Of a DNA stretch of 10,112 bases, positions 1 through 5,936 are shown one piece after another. The DNA is taken from the NCBI GenBank assembly GCA_023445705.1, contig JAEXKM010000203.1, forward strand, positions 1-10,112, written 5' to 3'. The notes beneath the pieces are model-generated. The model did no database searches, was not told the DNA's origin, and saw only the letters and a list, made by a program, of their open reading frames with translations. The stretch is from Pseudomonadota bacterium (GTDB lineage Bacteria; Pseudomonadota; Alphaproteobacteria; Caulobacterales; Caulobacteraceae). A program made the translations under genes and the position numbers. Within the stretch, counting starts at the first letter, position 1; each line of letters opens with the position of its first letter.

Positions 1-18
1 GCCGCCACAGCCGCGCCC

Positions 19-816
19 CTAGGCGGGTCGCCGGGCCTCGAAGTTGAGTATTCGGCTGGAGCGTCCTGGCCTGCGGCCGGGCTGGTGATCTGCGCCGACG
101 GAGATGTCGCCGAAGCCCGCCGCAGCGAGCGCGAGCTCGAACTCCTTGAGCCCCCAGATCCGGAAGGCCATGACCTCCAGCTCGGACTCCACCAGACGGC
201 CGTCCCGCCAGCGCTCGTAGCGGTCATGCGTGACACGACGCTGACGCACGAGGTCGATCTCCACGGCCCGACCCTCGATCCGTAGGACATCGCCCTCGGG
301 CGTGGTCCAGGTGCGGACGTCGGATCGCTCGTTGAGCAGGTAGCCGAGCGGAAACAGGTCGATCAGCAGGCGCCCGCCCGGGCGCAGGTGGTCAAAGAAC
401 CGCTTCAGCACGGCCAGGGCCTCGGCGAAGTCGTCCAGCAGGGTGAAGCTCCCCACCGGTACGACGATCGCGGCGAAGTCGCGGTCGTAGGCGAAGTCCT
501 GGAACCTCGCCTGGCGGAGCACGGGCGAAAGGCCGCGCGCGGCGCAATGGCGTGCGCAGGACGCCAGCATGTCGGCGGAACGGTCGAAGCCCTCTACTTC
601 GAAGCCAGCCTCGACCAGCGGAATCAGCAGCCGCCCGGTCCCGCAGCCCGCCTCCAGGATCGGACCATCCAGGCCGGCGAGACGCTGCAGATAGAAGTCC
701 ACGTCCGGGAGGCTGCCGGGCGGCTTGTCGAGATCGTATACCTCCGTGCACATCGCGCCGTAGCGGTTGGGAACGAAGGCGGTCGTCGGGGCCGAAATCG
801 GCTCGGCGTATGTCAT
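19..816 (-). CDS. Class I SAM-dependent methyltransferase
   Basis: Predicted 265-residue cytosolic methyltransferase using S-adenosylmethionine. The substrate cannot be told from sequence. Motif I is clear at residues 55-62 (EAGCGTGR, the glycine-rich SAM loop), followed by an acidic strand end near D78 (EGFDRS) and a post-I/IV region around 118-127 (VVPVGSFTLL) where many class I enzymes place the reaction centre. The motif LRPGGRLLIDLF at 145-156 is typical of strand 5. The C-terminal half has a beta-rich lid (about 165-220) as in small-molecule methyltransferases. I chose the ATG at 814-816. An in-frame TTG at 853-855 would add 13 residues but has no Shine-Dalgarno, whereas GAAAGACG lies just upstream of the ATG. 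The gene stands alone, divergent from ubiA, with a long upstream gap. Family assignment is confident; specific function is unknown. Confidence 0.85.
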   Translation of the reverse strand: MTYAEPISAPTTAFVPNRYGAMCTEVYDLDKPPGSLPDVDFYLQRLAGLDGPILEAGCGTGRLLIPLVEAGFEVEGFDRSADMLASCARHCAARGLSPVLRQARFQDFAYDRDFAAIVVPVGSFTLLDDFAEALAVLKRFFDHLRPGGRLLIDLFPLGYLLNERSDVRTWTTPEGDVLRIEGRAVEIDLVRQRRVTHDRYERWRDGRLVESELEVMAFRIWGLKEFELALAAAGFGDISVGADHQPGRRPGRSSRILNFEARRPA

Positions 817-1201
817 GTCGTCGTCTTTCGAGACGGACGGACTCCACCCATGCAAGGGCTGGTGTCCGTGGAATCGGGAAGCGCCAGGAGGACGCGCTGC
901 TGCGCGTTAGATGACTGGCGATGGAGGTGCAGATCGGCCCGTAGACGGGGCCCGGCGCGACCTAGTCGCGGAACCTGCCTTTGTAGGCGATCACAGCGAC
1001 AAGCGGCATCTGCGGTCGATGATTGAATGCTATCACGCTGATCACCTCCCTGTCAGAGCTGCGGGCCGAACGACGACATCGGCGACCCTGCGCGCACGAC
1101 TTTGCCCTGTCAACCCGAATGACCGGCGTTATTTCACCCACACCGACAAGTTGCAGGGAGGGAGTGGCCGCAACGCCACAGGCGGAGTAAATGGCTTTGT
1201 C
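817..1201. other. 385-bp divergent intergenic region
   Basis: Non-coding gap between the starts of the methyltransferase (-) and ubiA (+). It holds a 6-bp-stem hairpin at 892-907 (ACGCGC, loop TGCT, GCGCGT), a possible 24-codon ORF on the minus strand (962-1036), and a TTGACA box on the minus strand at 1108-1113 with no convincing -10 partner (17 bp away reads CAGGGT). The ubiA frame is open leftwards to 911, but the residues encoded there do not resemble UbiA and I treat them as untranslated. A weak GGCGGAG at 1181-1187 precedes ubiA. I see no RNA gene or known riboswitch here. Confidence 0.5.
962..1036 (-). CDS. Possible 24-residue small protein or leader peptide
   Basis: A GTG codon at 1034-1036 on the minus strand opens a 24-codon frame ending in TAG at 962-964. 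The peptide begins (f)MIAFNHRPQM and ends VIAYKGRFRD, with a short hydrophobic middle (PLVAVIAY) and a basic tail. What makes it notable is the upstream sequence. GGAGGTGATC at 1040-1049 (minus strand) is a 10-base complement of the 16S rRNA 3' end, with 8 bases between GGAGG and the GTG. It lies in the same direction as the methyltransferase, whose start is about 146 bases further on, so it could be a leader peptide. I do not recognise the peptide. The perfect ribosome site could also be chance or act in the opposite transcript. Confidence 0.35.
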   Translation of the reverse strand: MIAFNHRPQMPLVAVIAYKGRFRD

Positions 1202-2134
1202 ATGTCCGCCCAGCTTCCCGACGCCGCGCCCGCCAACTGGGTCGACCGGCATGCGCCCACCGCCCTGCAGCCCTGGCTGAAGCTCGGGCGCTTCGATCGC
1301 CCCGCGGGGATCTGGCTGCTGATGTTGCCGGGCTGGCAGGGCGCGGCCCTGGCCGGCGCGATGGAGGGATTGTTCCCGGACCTATTGCTGCTGGCGAAGA
1401 TCTTCGTGGGAGCGGCCCTGATGCGGGCGGCCGGGTGCGCGTTCAACGACATCGTCGATCGCGACATCGACGCCAAGGTCGCGCGGACCGCCTTGCGGCC
1501 GGTGGCGTCCGGCCAGATCGGCGTCAAGCAGGCCTGGGGCTTCATCGTCGTCTGCAGCCTGATCTCGCTGGGCATACTGCTGACCATGCCGCTGCTGGCG
1601 ATCGCGCTGGGCGTCGGCTCGCTGGCGCTGGTCGCGGGCTATCCCTTCATGAAGCGGATCACTTGGTGGCCGCAGGCCTGGCTTGGCCTGACCTTCAACT
1701 GGGGCGCGTTGCTAGGCTTCGCCGCCGCCACGGGCACGATGTCGTGGGCGGCGATCCTGCTGTATGCGGGGGGCCTGTTCTGGACGCTCGGCTATGACAC
1801 CATCTACGCCATCCAGGACCTCGAGGATGACGCTCTGGTGGGCGTGAAGTCGTCGACGCGCCGGCTGGGCTCGGCGGTGCAGAAGGGCGTGCTCTTCTTC
1901 TATGTGGCGGCGTTCGCCCTGGCGCTGGCGGCGGCCTGGGCCGGGGGCCTCGGCCCGCTGTTCCTGCCCTTGGCGGCGCTCTACGGCATGCATCTGTCGC
2001 GACAGGCGGCGCGGGTCGACGTGTCGAACGGCCCGCTGGCTCTGGCGCTCTTCAAGTCGAACAGCTTGGCTGGGCTATTACTGTTCTTCGCCCTGATCGC
2101 AGGGATGTGGAAAGGCCCGGTCGCGAGCTTCTGA
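1202..2134 (+). CDS. ubiA: 4-hydroxybenzoate polyprenyltransferase UbiA
   Basis: Integral membrane prenyltransferase that attaches the polyprenyl tail to 4-hydroxybenzoate, the first committed ring-modifying step of ubiquinone synthesis. The 310-residue length fits the family. Both aspartate-rich motifs that bind Mg2+-diphosphate are present: N82-D83-x2-D86-x3-D90 (NDIVDRDID) and the second motif at 198-210 (YDTIYAIQDLEDD). The flanks GRFDRPAGIWLLMLPGWQG (29-47) and KSSTRRLG (216-223) are characteristic of UbiA. About eight hydrophobic helices alternate along the protein. The start is the ATG at 1202-1204. Longer in-frame starts (from 911) add non-homologous sequence. The only nearby Shine-Dalgarno is GGAG at 1184-1187, a distant 14 bases away, so translation may be weak or the start slightly different. 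It ends 24 bp before the convergent merR gene. Confidence 0.95.
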   Translation: MSAQLPDAAPANWVDRHAPTALQPWLKLGRFDRPAGIWLLMLPGWQGAALAGAMEGLFPDLLLLAKIFVGAALMRAAGCAFNDIVDRDIDAKVARTALRPVASGQIGVKQAWGFIVVCSLISLGILLTMPLLAIALGVGSLALVAGYPFMKRITWWPQAWLGLTFNWGALLGFAAATGTMSWAAILLYAGGLFWTLGYDTIYAIQDLEDDALVGVKSSTRRLGSAVQKGVLFFYVAAFALALAAAWAGGLGPLFLPLAALYGMHLSRQAARVDVSNGPLALALFKSNSLAGLLLFFALIAGMWKGPVASF

Positions 2135-2158
2135 AGCGCCGACCAGGCCCTTCGGTCC

Positions 2159-2575
2159 TTAGGCGAAGGCGGCGCGGCCCGCGGCGTCGGCCAGTTGAGC
2201 CTCGATCCGCTCGCTGGCGACATGCAGTTCCAGGATCGCGTCGTCGATCTCCTGGCGCTGACGCTCGAAGGCGGCGATGCGCTCGCGATACTTGCGCAGG
2301 GCGTGGGTGTTCTGGGCCACCAGACCGTCGTCGCGGTCATAGAGTTCGAAGATGTCCCGGATCTCAGCCAGCGAAAGCCCGACGCGCTTGCCCCGCAAGA
2401 TGAGCACCAGGCGAGCCCGGTCGCGATACGAATAGACACGGGCCTGGCCATCGCGGGTCGGCGACAGCAGCCCCTGCTCCTCGTAGTAGCGCAAGGCCCG
2501 CGGCGTGGTGGCGAACTCGCGGCAGAGCTGGGTGATGGTGAAGGTGGTCGCCGGACGGCGAAGCTTTTGTAGCAT
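2159..2575 (-). CDS. MerR-family transcriptional regulator
   Basis: A 138-residue DNA-binding regulator. The N-terminal MerR winged helix-turn-helix spans about residues 11-80. ITQLCREFATTPRALRYYEE (14-33) is the recognition helix region, with the family signature RALRYYEEQGLL followed by the wing (R46-VYSYRDRARL). Residues about 87-128 form the usual dimerising coiled coil. There is no C-terminal cysteine cluster (the only Cys is C18), so it is not a classic metal sensor. It resembles the group that controls fatty acid or branched-chain amino acid catabolism genes (LiuR/AtuR-like), which fits its divergent placement beside two SDR genes; that link is inference. The ATG at 2573-2575 has a strong Shine-Dalgarno (GGGAGG, 5-base spacing). 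It probably represses or activates across 2576-2721 and regulates itself. Confidence 0.92.
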   Translation of the reverse strand: MLQKLRRPATTFTITQLCREFATTPRALRYYEEQGLLSPTRDGQARVYSYRDRARLVLILRGKRVGLSLAEIRDIFELYDRDDGLVAQNTHALRKYRERIAAFERQRQEIDDAILELHVASERIEAQLADAAGRAAFA

Positions 2576-2596
2576 CTGAACCTCCCGCGGGCGTCG

Positions 2597-2610
2597 TTAC
2601 GCGCCCGTCA
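2597..2610. promoter_or_regulatory. Candidate MerR operator, copy 1
   Basis: TTACG-CGCC-CGTCA. Read as a dyad, the half-sites are TTACG and (opposite strand) TGACG, i.e. a shared TKACG half-site. An identical arrangement occurs 35 bp downstream. It lies 21 bp upstream of the merR start codon, where binding would block merR transcription or translation initiation. Confidence 0.45.
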
Positions 2611-2631
2611 CCCTGGAACCCTCCTACCAGC

Positions 2632-2645
2632 TTACGTGCGCGTCA
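2632..2645. promoter_or_regulatory. Candidate MerR operator, copy 2
   Basis: TTACG-TGCG-CGTCA, with the same two half-sites and the same 4-bp spacing as the copy at 2597-2610. On the minus strand it contains TTGACG (2641-2646), a possible -35 box. MerR proteins typically bind inside promoter spacers, so this position suits control of one of the divergent promoters. Confidence 0.45.
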
Positions 2646-2667
2646 AGCCTAACGCGGCGTGAGGCTT
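2645..2667. repeat. 23-bp near-perfect palindrome
   Basis: The arms AAGCCTAACGC and GCGTGAGGCTT flank a single central G at 2656. Ten of eleven arm positions are complementary, with one A/G mismatch (2651/2661). It abuts the second TTACG-N4-CGTCA site and the third TTACG box. It could be an operator, or a hairpin in the 5' leader of the SDR transcript if transcription starts upstream. It is too far from any stop codon to be a terminator of a neighbouring gene. Confidence 0.6.
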
Positions 2668-2721
2668 TACGCCCCCGGCCGGCCGCCTGAGGATACCGGA
2701 AAACAGACGTGGGAGGACGCC

Positions 2722-3456
2722 TTGGGCGAGCTGGATTTCACCGGCAAGAGGGTGCTGGTGGTTGGCGGATCAAGCGGCATCGGCAACGGCGTCGCGCATG
2801 GGTTCCGGGAACGCGGCGCGGAGGTCCACGTCTGGGGCACCCGGCCCGACGCAGCCGCCTATGCGGGCCTTGAGGGCTCCGACCTGCAGGGTCTCAACTA
2901 CGCCAAGGTCGATGTGGGCGTCCGCGCCGAGATCGACGCCCTCGTTCCGGCCTTCGACAGCCTGGACGTGCTGGTGCTGTGCCAGGGCACGGTCGTCTAC
3001 AAGCGCGGCGAGTTCCAGCCCGAGGGTTGGGACCGGGTGATGGCGGTCAACCTCGACAGCCTGATGACCTGCGCCATGAAGTTCCGCGAGATGCTTGCCG
3101 CCGCCGGGGGCTCGATCATCATCGTGAGCTCGGTCTCCGGCTTCCAGGCCAACGTGGGCAACCCCGCCTATGCGGCGTCCAAGGCCGGAGCGGTCAGCCT
3201 GACCAAGACCCTGGGCCAGGCATGGGCGCGGGAGGGCGTTCGCGTGAACGGCCTGGCGCCGGGACTGGTCGACACCAAGCTCACCAAGGTGACGACCGAG
3301 AACCCGGACCGGCTGCGCGGCGCGCTTTCCCGGATTCCCGCGGGGCGGATGGGCGAGCCGGCCGACATGGCCGGAGCCGCTCTCTTCCTCGCCTCCCCGC
3401 TGGCCAGCTACGTGGTCGGTCAGACCCTGATCGTCGATGGAGGGCTAAGCCTGTGA
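2722..3456 (+). CDS. Short-chain dehydrogenase/reductase (first of pair)
   Basis: A 244-residue classical SDR, a cytosolic NAD(P)-dependent oxidoreductase. The Rossmann nucleotide loop is G15-GSSGIG (15-21), and R41 after strand 2 (WGTRP) hints at NADP use. The catalytic tetrad is complete: N110 (MAVNL), S137 (IVSSVSG), Y150 and K154 (YAASK). The usual NNAG motif is replaced by LCQG (86-89). PGLVDT (180-185) is the conserved loop after strand 6. The start is TTG at 2722-2724, preceded by GGGAGG five bases away. The in-frame GTG at 2659 would add 21 residues, has no Shine-Dalgarno, and would run through the palindrome. The stop overlaps the next gene's GTG (GTGA), so the two are translationally coupled. 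The substrate is unknown; context suggests acyl or lipid chemistry. Confidence 0.9.
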   Translation: MGELDFTGKRVLVVGGSSGIGNGVAHGFRERGAEVHVWGTRPDAAAYAGLEGSDLQGLNYAKVDVGVRAEIDALVPAFDSLDVLVLCQGTVVYKRGEFQPEGWDRVMAVNLDSLMTCAMKFREMLAAAGGSIIIVSSVSGFQANVGNPAYAASKAGAVSLTKTLGQAWAREGVRVNGLAPGLVDTKLTKVTTENPDRLRGALSRIPAGRMGEPADMAGAALFLASPLASYVVGQTLIVDGGLSL

Positions 3457-4223
3457 GCACACTCAGCAGATCGCTCAAGGGATCCAAGGTCCTGGTGACC
3501 GGCGCCGGCTCGGGAATGGGACGCGCGACAGCCGAGCTCTTCGCCCTGGAAGGCGCGCTGGTCGCCGTCACCGACTACGCGTTCGAGCCGGCCGAAGCGG
3601 TCGCCGCCCCACTGCGGGCGGCGGGGCTGGACGCCCGCGCATGGAAGCTCGACGTCTCCGACCTTGAGGAAATCGGCCGCGTGACCGGCGAGATCGGCGA
3701 GGCCTTGGGCGGCCTGGACGTGGTGGTGAACAACGCGGGCATATCGGCCTTCTCCCCGATCGACAGCGGCAGCTACGAGGCGGTGTGGGAGCGCTCGCTG
3801 ACCGTGCTGCTGAGCGCGCACCACCGGGTGATCCGTGCGGCCTTGCCGTTCCTGCGCGCATCTCAGGCGCCGCGGATCGTCAACATCGCCTCGACCGAAG
3901 CCCTGGGCGCGACGGCGCAGGACAGCCCCTACTGCGCCGCCAAGGCGGGCGTCACCGGTCTTACCCGAGCCCTCGCGGTCGAGTTGGGTCGGGAAGGCGT
4001 CACCGTGAACTGCATCTGCCCCGGCCCCATCGAGACCGCGATGACGGCGGGCGTGCCCGATGAGCACAAGCAGATCTTCGCCAAGCGGCGGACCGCACTG
4101 TTGCGCTATGGCCGTCCCGAAGAGGTCGCGCACATGACGCTCAGCCTTTGCCTGCCGGCCGCGTCCTACATCACCGGCGCAGTCATTCCCGTCGACGGCG
4201 GACTGATGGCGCGGAACGCGTAG
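3453..4223 (+). CDS. Short-chain dehydrogenase/reductase (second of pair), atypical active site
   Basis: A 256-residue SDR. The nucleotide loop is T16-GAGSGMG (16-23), D41 at the end of strand 2 suggests NAD rather than NADP, NNAG is intact (93-96), and S147 (NIAST), Y160 and K164 (YCAAK) form the catalytic centre. The tetrad Asn found in most classical SDRs is not present. In the helix-4 segment WERSLTVLLSAH the aligned residue is L119, whereas the neighbouring SDR has N110 in WDRVMAVNL. The start is GTG at 3453-3455, overlapping the upstream stop by four bases, with GGAGGG at 3439-3444. The end VIPVDGG (245-250) is typical of the family. It is probably co-transcribed with the first SDR, and the two might act on successive or related alcohol/ketone substrates. 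Substrate not identifiable. Confidence 0.9.
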   Translation: MSTLSRSLKGSKVLVTGAGSGMGRATAELFALEGALVAVTDYAFEPAEAVAAPLRAAGLDARAWKLDVSDLEEIGRVTGEIGEALGGLDVVVNNAGISAFSPIDSGSYEAVWERSLTVLLSAHHRVIRAALPFLRASQAPRIVNIASTEALGATAQDSPYCAAKAGVTGLTRALAVELGREGVTVNCICPGPIETAMTAGVPDEHKQIFAKRRTALLRYGRPEEVAHMTLSLCLPAASYITGAVIPVDGGLMARNA

Positions 4224-4233
4224 AGACGCCGCC

Positions 4234-4257
4234 CCCCGGCGCGCCACACGGCCGGGG
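4234..4257 (+). terminator. GC-rich hairpin after the SDR pair
   Basis: CCCCGGC (4234-4240) and GCCGGGG (4251-4257) form a perfect 7-bp stem with a 10-base loop, 11 bases after the second SDR stop. There is no following T-run, so it is not a canonical intrinsic terminator. It may still stop or stabilise the SDR transcript ahead of the separate TetR promoter. Confidence 0.45.
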
Positions 4258-4305
4258 ATCACCACCCAGTGGAAGAAAGGGGTGACGGTCAGCCCCTCCC
4301 CGCGA

Positions 4306-4334
4306 TTGACGCCAAAACTTGTATGGCGTACAAA
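4306..4334 (+). promoter_or_regulatory. Sigma-70-like promoter of the TetR-desaturase pair
   Basis: TTGACG (4306-4311) and TACAAA (4329-4334) are separated by exactly 17 bp. A start site 7 bases beyond the -10 falls on the A of ATG 4341-4343, giving a leaderless message; no Shine-Dalgarno precedes that ATG. Leaderless mRNAs are common in Caulobacter. The operator at 4317-4339 lies between and across the two hexamers, so its occupation would exclude RNA polymerase. Confidence 0.55.
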
Positions 4335-4339
4335 CAAGT
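4317..4339. promoter_or_regulatory. Probable TetR-family operator
   Basis: TTGTA-TGGCG-TACAA (4319-4333) is a perfect 5-bp dyad with a 5-bp centre, and the wider ACTTGT (4317-4322) / ACAAGT (4334-4339) is a second perfect 6-bp dyad with an offset centre. The nested dyads sit between the -35 and -10 and directly before the tetR start, the usual place for autorepression by a TetR-family protein. Confidence 0.6.
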
Positions 4340-4340
4340 C

Positions 4341-4961
4341 ATGACGAACCTGCGGTCCTTGGCGGAAAAGCGGGGCGTGCGAGAGCCCGGCAAGCGCATG
4401 CGCTCACGCCTGCTCGACGTGGCCGTCGAGCGCTTCAAGACCGAGGGCCTGGCAGGGGTGTCCGTGGCCGACATCGCCGCGGCCGCCGGGGCGTTCCCCA
4501 GCCAGATCACCTACTATTTCCGCACCAAGGAGGCGTTGTTCGTGGAGGCCGCCTGCCGGGAGGTGCTCTATGTCGCGCGGCAGGCCGAGGAGGCCGCGGC
4601 CGGAGCGCCCACGGGCTCTTCCTACAATCGCCGACTGGTCGAGACCGTGATCGGCTCGCCGGGTCTGGCGCTGTTTGTCGAGGCCCTGTCGCTGACACGC
4701 AGGCGCCAGGACCTGGCCCCGCTTATCGAGCGAACCTTCGATCGCCTGCACAGCCAGGGCGACCGTGCCTATGCCGAGACTCGCGTGAGGCGCGGCTGGG
4801 CGGGCGGAGACGACACCGCCACCACCGCCCGCCGGTTCTGGACCCTGGCCCTCGGCATCGCCCTGCGCGAAGGCGCCACCGGCGCCGGCGTCGAGGAGGA
4901 AGTCGAAGAAATGCTCATCCTTCTTCAAACCGGCCCTCGTCAAACTGGCAGGAGCGCCTGA
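4341..4961 (+). CDS. TetR/AcrR-family transcriptional regulator
   Basis: A 206-residue one-component repressor. The N-terminal three-helix DNA-binding domain spans about residues 20-66, with the helix-turn-helix in GVSVADIAAAAGAFPSQITY (39-58) followed by the typical YFRTKEALF. The C-terminal part (about 70-195) is the divergent ligand-binding/dimer domain; an F112-rich hydrophobic stretch and W167 could line the pocket. The ligand is unknown. The start at 4341 is chosen because the promoter predicts transcription from this base. An ATG at 4323 in the same frame would lie inside the operator and upstream of the predicted transcript. Its stop overlaps the desaturase ATG (TGATG), which points to joint expression and to control of the desaturase, perhaps in response to a fatty acid or acyl-CoA as in other TetR-desaturase pairs (inference). 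Confidence 0.88.
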   Translation: MTNLRSLAEKRGVREPGKRMRSRLLDVAVERFKTEGLAGVSVADIAAAAGAFPSQITYYFRTKEALFVEAACREVLYVARQAEEAAAGAPTGSSYNRRLVETVIGSPGLALFVEALSLTRRRQDLAPLIERTFDRLHSQGDRAYAETRVRRGWAGGDDTATTARRFWTLALGIALREGATGAGVEEEVEEMLILLQTGPRQTGRSA

Positions 4962-5896
4962 TGCCCGCGGCCGCCCGTCTCGATCCCAAGGACTTCTTCA
5001 GCGCCGAGGAATGGGCGCCGCTGGCCACGCGTTCCTACTGGCGCGGGCCCGCGATGATCGCGCACGCCTGGATGCTCATCATCGCCGCCGGCGCCATGGT
5101 CGTGGTCTGGCCGATCACACTGCCGCTGGCGGTCATGATCATCGGTACGCGACAGCTCGGCCTTGCGATCCTTATGCACGACGCCGCTCACGGCGCCCTG
5201 CACAAGAACCTGAAGCTCAACGATTGGATGGGCGAGTGGCTGACCAGCGGCGGCCTGTCGCGCTATCGGCCCTATCATCTCGGCCACCACCGCTTCGCCC
5301 AGCAATCGGAGGACCCTGATCTGGTCCTATCCGCCCCCTTTCCGATCACTGCGGTGTCTTTGCGACGGAAAATCCTGCGCGACCTGACCGGCCAGACCTT
5401 CTTCAAGCAGCGGTTCGGCGGGTTCGTCGGCCGCCTGAAGGCGCGCAAGAAGGGCGAGCCGCTGGCGCCGATCATCCTGAACGAGATCAAGGCCAAGCGG
5501 CGCTGGCTGGGTTTCGGCCTCGTCGTGACGGCGATCGGCGCGCCCTTCGGCCTCTGGTGGATCTGGCCGGTGCTGTGGGTGCTGCCACAAGCCACCTGGC
5601 TGCCGCTGGTCACGCGGCTGCGCAACATCGCCGAGCATGCCTGCATCGCCGAGAACGAGCCCGACCCGATGCGCCAGGCGCGCACCACCAAGGCGGGCTT
5701 CCTGCAGCGACTGCTGATCGCGCCCTACTATGTGAACTATCACTGCGAACATCACATGTTCATGCACGTGCCCTGCTACAACCTGCCCCGGATCCACCGG
5801 GCGCTGGCGAAGAAGGGCGTGACGGGCCAGATGCTGGTGGAACCGGGGGGCTACGCCGCAGTGCTGCGGCTGGCGGCCTCGAAGGCCACGGCCTAG
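4961..5896 (+). CDS. Membrane fatty acid desaturase family protein
   Basis: A 311-residue non-haem di-iron membrane enzyme of the fatty acid desaturase/hydroxylase superfamily. The three histidine boxes are present in order: H73-DAAH (HxxxH), H106-LGHH (HxxHH) and H261-CEHH (HxxHH), plus the conserved RNIAEH segment (221-226) that supplies another metal ligand in the relatives. Hydrophobic segments at about 31-50, 52-72 and a paired region at 183-215 fit four membrane crossings with the His boxes on the cytosolic face. The layout is similar to rhizobitoxine-type desaturases (RtxC/MocD-like) rather than to DesA or AlkB, but that is from memory. It needs an electron donor not encoded here. The Shine-Dalgarno AGGAG (4950-4954) lies inside the end of the overlapping tetR gene. 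It probably acts on lipid acyl chains; exact substrate and double-bond position are unknown. Confidence 0.88.
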   Translation: MPAAARLDPKDFFSAEEWAPLATRSYWRGPAMIAHAWMLIIAAGAMVVVWPITLPLAVMIIGTRQLGLAILMHDAAHGALHKNLKLNDWMGEWLTSGGLSRYRPYHLGHHRFAQQSEDPDLVLSAPFPITAVSLRRKILRDLTGQTFFKQRFGGFVGRLKARKKGEPLAPIILNEIKAKRRWLGFGLVVTAIGAPFGLWWIWPVLWVLPQATWLPLVTRLRNIAEHACIAENEPDPMRQARTTKAGFLQRLLIAPYYVNYHCEHHMFMHVPCYNLPRIHRALAKKGVTGQMLVEPGGYAAVLRLAASKATA

Positions 5897-5936
5897 AAGC
5901 CAAAGCTGTCCCATCGAGGACTAGCTCTCAGGCCGC

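Larger units (their letters stand above)
2576..2721. promoter_or_regulatory. Divergent merR / SDR control region
   Basis: The 146-bp gap between the merR start (-) and the first SDR start (+) carries several ordered sites: TTACG-N4-CGTCA at 2597-2610 and 2632-2645, a weaker TTACG-N4-CGGCC at 2667-2680, and an 11+11 palindrome at 2645-2667. A TTGACG hexamer on the minus strand at 2641-2646 could be the -35 of merR, but I see no clean -10 at 17-20 bp. The merR Shine-Dalgarno is at the left edge and the SDR Shine-Dalgarno (GGGAGG, 2711-2716) at the right edge. This arrangement suggests a shared operator region for the MerR protein. Confidence 0.6.

Noticed and set aside
388..1026. Open frame on the plus strand opposite the methyltransferase
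   Set aside because: It is antisense to a gene with clear SAM motifs. No motif is recognisable and the composition is that of a mirror frame.
1040..1049. Fragment of a 16S rRNA 3' end (GATCACCTCC)
   Set aside because: Only these ten bases match; the flanks do not resemble the rRNA tail. Kept instead as a Shine-Dalgarno complement on the minus strand.
911..1201. N-terminal extension of UbiA by 97 residues
   Set aside because: The encoded residues lack hydrophobic pattern or UbiA similarity, whereas the start at 1202 gives the usual 310-residue length.
2135..2158. Terminator between ubiA and merR
   Set aside because: Only a 4-bp GACC/GGTC stem (2141-2157) with no T-run; too weak to call.
2659..2721. 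Upstream GTG start for the first SDR, adding 21 residues
   Set aside because: No Shine-Dalgarno. It would begin inside the palindrome, and the TTG at 2722 has GGGAGG at ideal spacing and gives the usual SDR N-terminus.
4279..4296. Second hairpin GGGGTGAC/GTCAGCCCC before the TetR promoter
   Set aside because: The loop would be a single base and the arms are imperfect. As a DNA dyad it is short and may be chance in GC-rich sequence.
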